Shown: positions 8,095 to 15,134 of the stretch, in pieces
Position numbering within the stretch: position 1 is the first letter of the stretch
How the letters are laid out: the number at the start of each line of letters is the position of its first letter
From: Thermodesulfobacterium thermophilum DSM 1276
Lineage (GTDB): Bacteria; Desulfobacterota; Thermodesulfobacteria; Thermodesulfobacteriales; Thermodesulfobacteriaceae
Assembly (NCBI RefSeq): GCF_000421605.1
Contig: NZ_ATXI01000001.1
Span: 1 to 64,000, forward strand
Direction of reading: 5' to 3'
Length of the DNA: 64,000 nucleotides
Made by a program: the position numbers and the translations under genes
The notes under the pieces: model-generated
What the model was told of the DNA's origin: nothing
The model's input: the letters and a program-made list of their open reading frames with translations, nothing else
Database searches by the model: none

Positions 8095-8958
8095 ATGACC
8101 AAAAGGATAAATCCTAACCTTCTTACCTTGTTAAGGGTGGTATGTTTACCTGTTCCTTGCCTACTTCTTTTTATAAACTCATCGATCGCTAAATTTATAG
8201 CCATGGGCTTGTTGTTATTTCTTTCTCTAACCGATTATTTTGACGGCCTCTTAGCCAGAAAATACAACCAAACCTCAAAACTTGGGGCACTCCTTGACCC
8301 GATAGCCGATAAAATCTTTGTAACTACCATCTATCTTATCATGGTAAAACTTGACTATTTCCCGTTTCTACCTGTCTTCTTTCTTCTGCTGAGAGAAATT
8401 CTAATCTCTTTTTTAAGAAGTATACTTCCTCAAAGCATGAAAGTTAGTCTGATAGCTAAATTTAAAACTTTTTTCCAGATGTCCTTAGCTGTAGGGGTAA
8501 TATTTGCTAAAACCCTCTATCCTGCCCTAAACCCTACCTTAGTAGAAATACTTGTTTGGATAGTAGTACTTCTTTCTTACCTTAGTGGTTTAAAATATAT
8601 TCTACGTACTATTAATAAGTTAGATTATATTTTTCAAAAACAATTTCAAAATAAACTGCTCTATGAGGTTTTTTGTCCTTTGTTGTTATTGTTATCTTTT
8701 CCGTTTACAGAAAACTTTTTCTGGGTGGTACCATTCCTTATAGGAATGTTATTTTTAAAAGGAGCTAACAAATTAGAGACAGAAAAAAAAGAAGAACGAA
8801 TTACTCTTTTAGGATTTTTTTTGTTATCCTTAGCAGGAATGCTTGAAGCTATCCTTTGGGGAAAGATAAAATTTTCACTACTTTTCTTGTTGTTTTATCT
8901 AATCTTAAAAGAAGGGATTAAAAGTTTTAATATTATAAAAGAAGCTTTTAAATTCTAA
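8095..8958 (+). CDS. CDP-alcohol phosphatidyltransferase, with extra membrane region
   Basis: This membrane enzyme transfers a phosphatidyl group from CDP-diacylglycerol to an alcohol, most likely glycerol-3-phosphate (PgsA-like). The signature D-G-x2-A-R-x8-G-x3-D-x3-D is complete in DYFDGLLARKYNQTSKLGALLDPIAD, split as DGLLAR, G and DPIAD. The first roughly 175 residues form the usual helical core. About 110 further residues add some three or four hydrophobic segments, making it longer than ordinary PgsA (about 180 aa). A TATAAT at 8045-8050 may drive it; no Shine-Dalgarno is seen. It ends in a 4-nt stop overlap with the next, convergent gene. Confidence 0.85.
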   Translation: MTKRINPNLLTLLRVVCLPVPCLLLFINSSIAKFIAMGLLLFLSLTDYFDGLLARKYNQTSKLGALLDPIADKIFVTTIYLIMVKLDYFPFLPVFFLLLREILISFLRSILPQSMKVSLIAKFKTFFQMSLAVGVIFAKTLYPALNPTLVEILVWIVVLLSYLSGLKYILRTINKLDYIFQKQFQNKLLYEVFCPLLLLLSFPFTENFFWVVPFLIGMLFLKGANKLETEKKEERITLLGFFLLSLAGMLEAILWGKIKFSLLFLLFYLILKEGIKSFNIIKEAFKF

Positions 8959-9374
8959 TTTTCTGGTTCTTCTTGTTCTTCTTTTTTACCTGGAAATGGA
9001 ATAACCTTTTCTTCAGGTTCTTTTTTTTCTGGTTTTTTGGGGATTTCTTTTTTTGGTCTGAAAGAAAAAGAAGGTTCGGCAAACTTAATAGGAACTGCTT
9101 GTTGATAAAGGCTTAAAAGAGTCTTAGGTATCTCAAGGGTATACCAAACTATATGAATCCTCTGTAAAGTAATCGTAGGGATTCCAATCAAATAAGGATA
9201 AAGCCCTGTTTTATCAAAGTTAACCAAAGCAGGCCATTCTACCTCAAAAAAATCCTTTTTTTCTAACACAAACTGGATGCTTTCAAAAAGAGGATTATAA
9301 CAAACGATACCTAAAAAAAGGCCTGTCTGCAGCTGAAAAAGTACAGGTTGTTTACCTACAGGTTGTTCTCTCAT
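8955..9374 (-). CDS. Hypothetical protein with acidic/lysine-rich tail
   Basis: This 139-residue protein is not recognised. The first ~95 residues look like a compact mixed beta/alpha domain without signal peptide or membrane span. The last ~40 residues are low-complexity Lys/Glu/Pro (KKPEKKEPEEK, then VIPFPGKKEEQEEPEN) and are probably disordered. It stands alone between two plus-strand genes, and its stop overlaps the convergent phosphatidyltransferase stop (CTAA, 8955-8958). Codon use looks like its neighbours. Confidence 0.6.
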   Translation of the reverse strand: MREQPVGKQPVLFQLQTGLFLGIVCYNPLFESIQFVLEKKDFFEVEWPALVNFDKTGLYPYLIGIPTITLQRIHIVWYTLEIPKTLLSLYQQAVPIKFAEPSFSFRPKKEIPKKPEKKEPEEKVIPFPGKKEEQEEPEN

Positions 9375-9440
9375 ATAAATATTTTATTCTCCTTTATGGT
9401 TTTTGCAACTTTGATTTTTAGTTACAGTGTATACCTTATC

Positions 9441-9477
9441 AACTTTAGGTTGTAAAAATTAGTTTTTATGTTTAATT
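9441..9477 (+). promoter_or_regulatory. Candidate promoter/operator of the aldolase gene
   Basis: AACTTTAGGTTG followed by TAAAA (9441-9457) is almost identical to a segment upstream of leuC (36731-36747). Inside it TTGTAA (9450-9455) could be a -35, with a weak TTAATT 16 nt downstream. CAAC-TTTAG-GTTG is a small inverted repeat that could bind a regulator. Confidence 0.35.
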
Positions 9478-9528
9478 TAAAAGTAAAGATTTAGAAAAAT
9501 TGGGTCAAGTGTAAAAGAAGGGGGGTTA

Positions 9529-10794
9529 ATGGAAAAAGCTCAAATTTTAGATCAACTTCAACAAAACCCTGAGACTATAGATCATTTAATTTATCAAGCT
9601 GTTTTTGAAGAAAGATCTCGGTTAAATGTTTTACAGGAAGCACTAAATGATTTAGGGTTTCGTGGTTATAGCATTTATCCCTTATATAGGGAATTTTCAA
9701 AAAAGTTTCTTGGTTTTACTGTCCCTGCCATAAACATTCGAGGAATGACTTATGATATAGCCAGGGCTATTTTTAGAACAGCCAAAAGACTTAAAGCCGG
9801 AGCTTTTATCTTTGAGATAGCCAAATCTGAAATAGGGTATACCAAACAACCTCCGTTAGAGTATGCTACCGTAATTTTAGCCGCTGCTTTTAGAGAAAAC
9901 TATCGTCTGCCGATCTTTATCCAGGGAGACCATTTTCAACTTAACAGAAAATCCTTCTTTGCAAACCCTGAAAGAGAAAAAGAAAATCTTAAAAACCTGA
10001 TAAAAGAGGCTATATCAGCCCAGTTCTATAACATAGACATAGATGCTTCAACGTTGGTAGACTTAGAAAAAGAGGATGTGTTTGAACAACAGAGATACAA
10101 CTATGAAGTAACCGCAGAGTTTTGTGACTTTGTAAGAGAAAACGAACCTAACGGGATTAAAGTAACCTTGGGAGGAGAAATCGGAGAGATAGGAAGTAAA
10201 AACAGCACCCCAGAAGAACTAAGAGCCTTTATGAAAGGGTTAAATCAGAGTTTAAAAAAGGGAGAGGGAATCTCTAAGATTAGTGTCCAGACAGGCACCA
10301 CCCATGGTGGGGTGGTGTTACCTGATGGGAAAATAGCTGAAATCAAACTTGATTTCAATACGTTAAGAGAGCTTTCTAAGATAGCCAGAGAAGAGTTTGG
10401 TCTTGCAGGAGCCGTCCAGCATGGAGCCTCTACCTTACCTGAAGAATACTTTAGTCTTTTCCCAGAAAACGAATGTATAGAAGTTCACTTAGCAACCGGC
10501 TTCCAAAACCTGCTTTACGATCATCCAGCCCTTCCCTCTGAGTTTAGACAAAAAATCTATCAGTATCTTAAAAACAACTTCAAACAGGAATGGAAAGAAG
10601 GACTTTCAGAGGTCCAGTTTATCTATAAAATCAGAAAAAAAGGGTTTGGGGCCTTTAAAAAAGAGTGGTGGGACCTTGATTTAGGGGTAAAAAAAGCCAT
10701 CTTAGAAGATATGGAAAAGCTTTTAGAGAAAATCTTTTTACGTTTAAACCTTAAAGATACTGAAAACCTGATAAAAAATTTGTTTAACCTTTAA
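9529..10794 (+). CDS. Class II (zinc) fructose-bisphosphate aldolase family protein
   Basis: Class II aldolases cleave or form fructose-1,6-bisphosphate with a zinc-bound enediolate. Metal and substrate motifs are visible in order: GDH with the zinc histidine, IDIDAST, LGGEIGEIG with the glutamate, TGTTHGG and VQHGAST with histidines, and LATGFQN. At 421 residues it is longer than E. coli FbaA (359), with about 70 extra residues before the barrel and about 60 after. The substrate is inferred; a related keto-sugar bisphosphate is possible. The gene is monocistronic on the plus strand, and its end overlaps the convergent dprA by 11 nt. Confidence 0.8.
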   Translation: MEKAQILDQLQQNPETIDHLIYQAVFEERSRLNVLQEALNDLGFRGYSIYPLYREFSKKFLGFTVPAINIRGMTYDIARAIFRTAKRLKAGAFIFEIAKSEIGYTKQPPLEYATVILAAAFRENYRLPIFIQGDHFQLNRKSFFANPEREKENLKNLIKEAISAQFYNIDIDASTLVDLEKEDVFEQQRYNYEVTAEFCDFVRENEPNGIKVTLGGEIGEIGSKNSTPEELRAFMKGLNQSLKKGEGISKISVQTGTTHGGVVLPDGKIAEIKLDFNTLRELSKIAREEFGLAGAVQHGASTLPEEYFSLFPENECIEVHLATGFQNLLYDHPALPSEFRQKIYQYLKNNFKQEWKEGLSEVQFIYKIRKKGFGAFKKEWWDLDLGVKKAILEDMEKLLEKIFLRLNLKDTENLIKNLFNL

Positions 10795-11839
10795 GTTTTA
10801 TAAAATTGCCTGGTAAAACCTGGACTATTCCCTTAAACTCAAGTTCTGTGATGGTGGACAAAACCTCAGATGCGGGAAGGTCGGTTTGTAAAAGAAGGTC
10901 CTCTAAGTGTATAGGATAAGATGAAAGAAAAGATAACACCTCTTTTTCCTCTTTGGTTAGATTTTGCTGCGCTGTGTGAGCTTCACTTAAATCAAACAGG
11001 TTAGGAATTCTATCCTTTTCTTCTATCCCTAACAATTCTAACAATTCTTCTGGAGAAAAGACTGGTTGAGCACCTGATTTTATGAGAAAATGGGTACCTT
11101 CACTTTGAGGAGAAAAGATACTCCCTGGAACAGCATACACTTCTTTGCCCTGATTTAAAGCCCATTTAGCGGTGATAAGGGTTCCGCTTTTCTTCCCGGC
11201 TTCTACAACCAAAATAGCCTCTGAAAAACCACTTATCAGTCGGTTTCTTATAGGGAAATTTTCCTTTCTTGGAGAGGTACCAAAAGGAAATTCTGACACT
11301 ACAGCCCCGTATCCATCAGAAATTTTATCGAATAAAGGCTTATTTTCAGGAGGGTAAACCACATCTAAACCTGAGCCTAATATTGCTATCGTTTTACCCT
11401 CAACCTCTAAACAAACCTTATGTGCTATCGTATCGATCCCCCGTGCAAGACCAGATACCACGACTACACCTGCCTCTGCAAGCCTTTTAGAAAACTTATA
11501 GGCTGCCTCTTTTCCATAGTTAGTAGGCCTCCTTGATCCGATTACCCCAACCGAAGGACTTGTTTTCTCAAGATTACCCTTTACATAAAGAAAAATAGGA
11601 GCATAAGGGATAAGTTTAATTTTTTCTGGAAACTCTTTGTCCTCTCTAAAAAGGATCTTTATTCCTAATTTTTCTGCCTTTTCAAACTCTTTAAGACCTA
11701 AAATCTCTATCTCTTTAACTTTGTATTTTTTATAAGCTAAAATTTCCTCTAAAGGGATGTTTTCCTCAAAAAATTTTACGGTTTTTAAGACGTTTTTTTC
11801 TTTAAGATAAAAACCAAGCCAAAGGACCTTTTTATCCAT
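10784..11839 (-). CDS. dprA: DNA-processing protein A (DprA/Smf)
   Basis: DprA binds incoming single-stranded DNA and loads RecA during transformation. The Rossmann-like core is complete: GVIGSRRPTNYGKEAA, VVVSGLARGIDTIAHK, TIAILGSGLDVVYPPEN, SEFPFG, FPIRNRLISG and VEAGKKSGTLITAKWAL. An N-terminal helical region precedes it, and a short winged-helix-like domain (LLLQTDLPASEVLSTITELEFKG) ends it. It is the last gene of the dnaX-ybaB-recR operon and overlaps the upstream kinase-like gene by 8 nt. With the ComEA-like gene and the pilins it hints at natural competence. Confidence 0.94.
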   Translation of the reverse strand: MDKKVLWLGFYLKEKNVLKTVKFFEENIPLEEILAYKKYKVKEIEILGLKEFEKAEKLGIKILFREDKEFPEKIKLIPYAPIFLYVKGNLEKTSPSVGVIGSRRPTNYGKEAAYKFSKRLAEAGVVVVSGLARGIDTIAHKVCLEVEGKTIAILGSGLDVVYPPENKPLFDKISDGYGAVVSEFPFGTSPRKENFPIRNRLISGFSEAILVVEAGKKSGTLITAKWALNQGKEVYAVPGSIFSPQSEGTHFLIKSGAQPVFSPEELLELLGIEEKDRIPNLFDLSEAHTAQQNLTKEEKEVLSFLSSYPIHLEDLLLQTDLPASEVLSTITELEFKGIVQVLPGNFIKLKG

Positions 11840-12425
11840 CCATAAACCTTAAGGTCAAGTTTTGACTTGAAAGCTTAAAATCTATAAAAGAGGAAAAATT
11901 TTCTAAAAACGCTTTAAGGCGTTCTAAACAGTTGGGGTCTAAAGGTTTATCCCAGTTAAACTTAACAGATTTCCCTTTGATGGTGATCACAAGTTTACCT
12001 TGTTTTAAGGTCAAAAATAAAAGCTCACCAAGCCCACAAAACAAACCTTTTACAAGATTATTAGGAAGGCTTACCTCTCCTTTCTCTTCTTCTACCACCT
12101 CTTTTAAGACGTTATGTTTGAAAACTAAATCTGCTTCCCAAAAACCTAAAGTCTCTTCTAACAAAGCTTTTAAGTCCCATGGTCCTAATGAAGTATCGTT
12201 TATGTCTGCATAGGCTATGTCTAAACGTTGCAAAAGTTTTTTAAGAAGGTTAAAAATCTTTTCTAACCTTACGGCTAACTCTTCTGCGGATAACGAATCT
12301 TTTTTCATCAGAAGTATCTGAAGTTCTAAAAAAGCCCCTTGCAGTATTCCTCTGAGGTTATGAAAATAACCTTGGGTTAAACTTCCTAAGGCCAAAGTTT
12401 TGCAGAAAAAAAGATCTTCTTTCAT
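11832..12425 (-). CDS. Histidine-kinase-like protein (degenerate)
   Basis: This 197-residue soluble protein is not firmly assigned. Residues 13-36 (GSLTQGYFHNLRG, then ILQGAFLELQI) resemble a kinase dimerisation helix with an H-box-like His22. A second predicted helix follows at about 46-70, suiting a DHp hairpin. The C-terminal ~100 residues could be a decayed HATPase domain: LPNNLVKGLFCGLGELLFLTL sits where the N-box helix would be, but the Asn and the G-boxes are missing. I infer a pseudo-kinase or scaffold. It overlaps recR (ATGA, 12422-12425) and dprA, so it is in the recombination operon. Confidence 0.55.
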   Translation of the reverse strand: MKEDLFFCKTLALGSLTQGYFHNLRGILQGAFLELQILLMKKDSLSAEELAVRLEKIFNLLKKLLQRLDIAYADINDTSLGPWDLKALLEETLGFWEADLVFKHNVLKEVVEEEKGEVSLPNNLVKGLFCGLGELLFLTLKQGKLVITIKGKSVKFNWDKPLDPNCLERLKAFLENFSSFIDFKLSSQNLTLRFMDG

Positions 12426-13030
12426 TGTTCTTTCAAAAGTTCCCTTGAAAGTAGGGCTCTTTTAAGGGTTAAAGGGTCTACAAACTGTAAATCCATACCC
12501 ATAGGTACACCACAGGCTAACCTGCTAACCTTTATAGGATAGTCTTTCAGCACTTGTAGGATGTAGCTTATGGTGGCTTCTCCCCCTAAGGTTGGAGAAA
12601 GAGCAAAAATAACCTCTTCAACCCCTCTTTTTTTTATCAAAGACAGAAGTTTATCTATCTCTATCTCTTTAGGACCTATTCCATCCTTAGGGGATAGAAG
12701 ATAGTGTAACACAAAATAATATCCTTTATATATACCTGTATTTTCTATGTGAAAAAGATTAACCGGATTTTCTACGATACAGAGAGACTTGACCTCTCGG
12801 GTATCATCATTACAGATTTTACATATCTCCTCTTCAGAAAGATTTCTACAAAACTTACACAACCTTACCTTATAAGGTAGTTCTTTTATTAAATCCCCTA
12901 AGTTTTCACAAAACTCAGGCTTTGATAACAAAAATAAGGCAATCCGGGTAGCACTTTTTTCCCCTATCCCTGGAATTTTAGAAAGAGATTCTATAAGTCT
13001 TCTTAAAGTAAGTGGATAACCAACTGACAT
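12422..13030 (-). CDS. recR: Recombination protein RecR
   Basis: RecR acts with RecF and RecO to load RecA at gaps. The parts are present in order: the N-terminal HhH (LSKIPGIGEKSATRIALFLL), a four-cysteine zinc finger (CKFCRNL, then CKICND), a Toprim domain starting LCIVENPVN and the Walker-like C-terminal RLACGVPMGMDLQFVDPLTLKRAL. At 202 residues it is full length. It follows ybaB by 5 nt, the widely conserved dnaX-ybaB-recR order. Confidence 0.96.
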   Translation of the reverse strand: MSVGYPLTLRRLIESLSKIPGIGEKSATRIALFLLSKPEFCENLGDLIKELPYKVRLCKFCRNLSEEEICKICNDDTREVKSLCIVENPVNLFHIENTGIYKGYYFVLHYLLSPKDGIGPKEIEIDKLLSLIKKRGVEEVIFALSPTLGGEATISYILQVLKDYPIKVSRLACGVPMGMDLQFVDPLTLKRALLSRELLKEQ

Positions 13031-13035
13031 AACGT

Positions 13036-13374
13036 CTAAAATAATCCAGGAAGGTTGAAACCTCCTGGTAACTTCAAGCCACCGGTAATCTTTGCCATTT
13101 CTTCTTCTACCATTTCTTTAGCTTTTCTTAAGGCTTCGTTTACTCCAGCTAAAACCAAATCTTCTAACATCTCTTTTTCTTCTGGGTTTAAAAGTTCTTT
13201 TTCTATTTCTATAGAAAGGATTTCTTGTTTTCCGTTAGCAGTAACGGTTACCATACCTCCACCTACCTGTACGGTAACCGTCTTTTCTTCAAGTAACTTT
13301 TGAGCCTCTTCAAGTTTCTTTTGCATCTTTTGAATTTCTTTCATCATTTGTTGTAATTGGGGTGGTAGCTTCAT
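13036..13374 (-). CDS. YbaB/EbfC family nucleoid-associated protein
   Basis: This small dimeric DNA-binding protein has a long N-terminal coiled helix (MMKEIQKMQKKLEEAQKLLEE), a beta hairpin (VQVGGGMVTVTANGKQEILSIEI) and a C-terminal helix before a Gly/Pro/Phe-rich tail (GGLKLPGGFNLPGLF). At 112 residues it is typical. It lies between dnaX and recR, its standard location, and is probably translated with them. Confidence 0.94.
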   Translation of the reverse strand: MKLPPQLQQMMKEIQKMQKKLEEAQKLLEEKTVTVQVGGGMVTVTANGKQEILSIEIEKELLNPEEKEMLEDLVLAGVNEALRKAKEMVEEEMAKITGGLKLPGGFNLPGLF

Positions 13375-13378
13375 ACCT

Positions 13379-14893
13379 TTACTCCTGGTTTAAGATTTGA
13401 ATGTTAGCTATTTTAGCAGAAAAAATAGACAAAACCTCCTTTACTTCAGGCCTTTCTTTTATTTCTTCAACCTTAGGTTGAGATACAGGCTCAACCTCTA
13501 TGTTTACTGTTTTTTTAAAAAAGTCTTTAATCTTTTCTATAAGCTCTTCAAAATGTGGAGAATTTTTTAGTGTTGTTTTAACTCTTAAACGTATATGGGA
13601 GGCATCAAAAGAAGGGTCAGGTAAACTTTTGGCAAGACCAAACAAAAGAGGACGTTCCCTTTTAAGTTTTTCTAAAAACTCTTGCCAGGTTTTCTCATCG
13701 GAAACCTGAGGCTCTTTTTTTTCTTCAACTTCAGCTACCAAAGGTTCTGAGCTTACCTGACCAAAGGTAAGGTTAGGAAGGCTTTCAAGTTTTTCTATCA
13801 GTTTGTTTATCGGAACCAATTTAGCTTGTTCACAAATCCTTACCAAGGCTAACTCAAACTGTAGTTGAGGATAACTACTTCTTCTTAAAACCTCAAGGTC
13901 TCTGGTAAGACTTTGTAAAACCAAAAAGATTTCTTCCAACTCATACTCTAAAACCAGGTCCACAAGCTGAGGATTTTGGAATGGCTGAGTTTTTTCATGA
14001 GGTAAGGCTTTCATCAAGAAAAGCTCTCTAAAAAACTCAGTAAGTTTTTCCATAAGATAGATCAAATCTATTCCTTGTTCATAAATCTTTTGAGCCACTT
14101 CTAAGGTTTTCCTTAGATTTTTTTCTAACAATACTTGGGCTAACTCTTCTATCAAAAGGGCTTCATGCCATCCAAAAGCCTGGATGATATCTTCTTTGGT
14201 ATGACTACCATAGGCCATAGCCTGATCTAAAAGCGATAGGGCATCCCTTAAACTCCCTTGAGCTTCCTTGGCAATAAGCCTTAAGGCATCTTCTTCTATT
14301 TGATAGTTTTCTTTTTCACAAATAGACTTGAGATGCTTTATCAACTGAGGCAGGTCTAACTTTCTAAAATCATAACGTTGACATCTCGAAAGTATGGTAG
14401 GTAAAAGTTTATTTGGCTCTGTAGTAGCTAAGATAAAATAAACGTGGGAAGGAGGCTCTTCTAAAGACTTAAGCAAGGCGTTTGAAGCCTCTTTGGTAAG
14501 CATATGGGCTTCGTCTATGATGTAGACCTTAGCTTTACCTCTGGTAGGGGCATATTTAAAGTTTTCTATGATTTCACGGATCTGGTCTATACCTCTGTTT
14601 GAGGCAGCATCTATCTCTATAACGTCTACAAAAACCCCGCGGTTAATCTCCAAACAATTAGGACACTGATTACAGGGCTCGTACCCGTCAATTAAGTTTA
14701 AGCAGTTTAAAGCTTTAGCTACAATCCTTGCTATCGTGGTCTTACCTGTTCCCTTGATACCAGAAAATAAAAGGGCATGAGAAAGTTTCCCAGATTTTAT
14801 AGCATTAGCTATAGTCTTAACTACATGGATTTGACCGATTACTTCACTAAAAGTCTGAGGTCTATACCTTCTGGCTAAAACCAAATAAGACAT
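13379..14893 (-). CDS. dnaX: DNA polymerase III subunit gamma/tau
   Basis: This is the clamp-loader ATPase. SGIKGTGKTTIAR is the Walker A, followed by a zinc-binding cysteine cluster (CLNLIDGYEPCNQCPNCLEI), the DEAH Walker B (IIDEAHMLTKEA), and sensor and arginine-finger segments (ATTEPNKL, ILSRCQRYDF). Domain III and a shorter tau-like tail follow, 504 residues in total. I see no obvious slippery A-run giving a gamma form, though this was not tested. The gene starts 16 nt after the small TGA-containing gene, so that gene is probably cotranscribed. Confidence 0.95.
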   Translation of the reverse strand: MSYLVLARRYRPQTFSEVIGQIHVVKTIANAIKSGKLSHALLFSGIKGTGKTTIARIVAKALNCLNLIDGYEPCNQCPNCLEINRGVFVDVIEIDAASNRGIDQIREIIENFKYAPTRGKAKVYIIDEAHMLTKEASNALLKSLEEPPSHVYFILATTEPNKLLPTILSRCQRYDFRKLDLPQLIKHLKSICEKENYQIEEDALRLIAKEAQGSLRDALSLLDQAMAYGSHTKEDIIQAFGWHEALLIEELAQVLLEKNLRKTLEVAQKIYEQGIDLIYLMEKLTEFFRELFLMKALPHEKTQPFQNPQLVDLVLEYELEEIFLVLQSLTRDLEVLRRSSYPQLQFELALVRICEQAKLVPINKLIEKLESLPNLTFGQVSSEPLVAEVEEKKEPQVSDEKTWQEFLEKLKRERPLLFGLAKSLPDPSFDASHIRLRVKTTLKNSPHFEELIEKIKDFFKKTVNIEVEPVSQPKVEEIKERPEVKEVLSIFSAKIANIQILNQE

Positions 14894-14909
14894 GTTTACT
14901 ATTTTAAAG

Positions 14910-15128
14910 CTATTTTGAAAGTTTACAACCGAAACCTGAAATCCAACTCTCTTTTAGTTTTTCGATTTCTTCCTCATATTCTTTTGCAGGCCTCTCCATA
15001 CCACAGGTAAGACACCTTACCTTAGCCTTAGCTCAGGTGCCCTCTAAAACCGCCTTTCCTCCGCAGTACTTACACGTAAGATAATCCTCGCTCTCCTTTG
15101 TTTTATAAAGTTCTGAAGACCTTTCCAT
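14910..15128 (-). CDS. Candidate dual-CxxC small selenoprotein (in-frame TGA)
   Basis: A 72-codon frame runs from ATG (15126-15128) to TAG at 14910-14912 and is interrupted only by TGA at codon 32 (15033-15035). Before it: MERSSELYKTKESEDYLTCK, then YCGGKAVLEGT. After it: AKAKVRCLTCGMERPAKEYE and a Lys/Glu helix ending GFGCKLSK. C19xxC22 and C39xxC42 flank the recoded site, as in a zinc-ribbon or redox miniprotein. A 6-bp hairpin follows exactly 11 nt after the TGA. I recall a database family described as a small dual-CxxC (seleno)protein, unverified. Alternatives are a nonsense-mutated gene or a sequencing error. It begins 6 nt after lhgO ends and precedes dnaX by 16 nt. Function is unknown. 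Confidence 0.72.
15006..15021 (-). promoter_or_regulatory. Putative bacterial SECIS hairpin
   Basis: The minus-strand sequence GGTAAG-GTGT-CTTACC is a perfect 6-bp stem with a 4-nt loop starting with G. It begins 11 nt after the TGA, so the loop starts 17 nt after it. E. coli fdhF has the same 11-nt spacing to its minimal SECIS hairpin, and a G in the first loop positions is a family rule. Pairing of AGGCT with GGCCT further out may extend it with an internal loop. SelB would bind it to insert selenocysteine. Confidence 0.65.
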
Positions 15129-15134
15129 TTTTCT

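Noticed and set aside
14910-15128. Treating the dual-CxxC gene simply as a pseudogene
   Set aside because: There is only one stop, it is TGA, both halves stay in frame with conserved-looking CxxC pairs, and a SECIS-like hairpin follows. A mutation or sequencing error still cannot be fully excluded.
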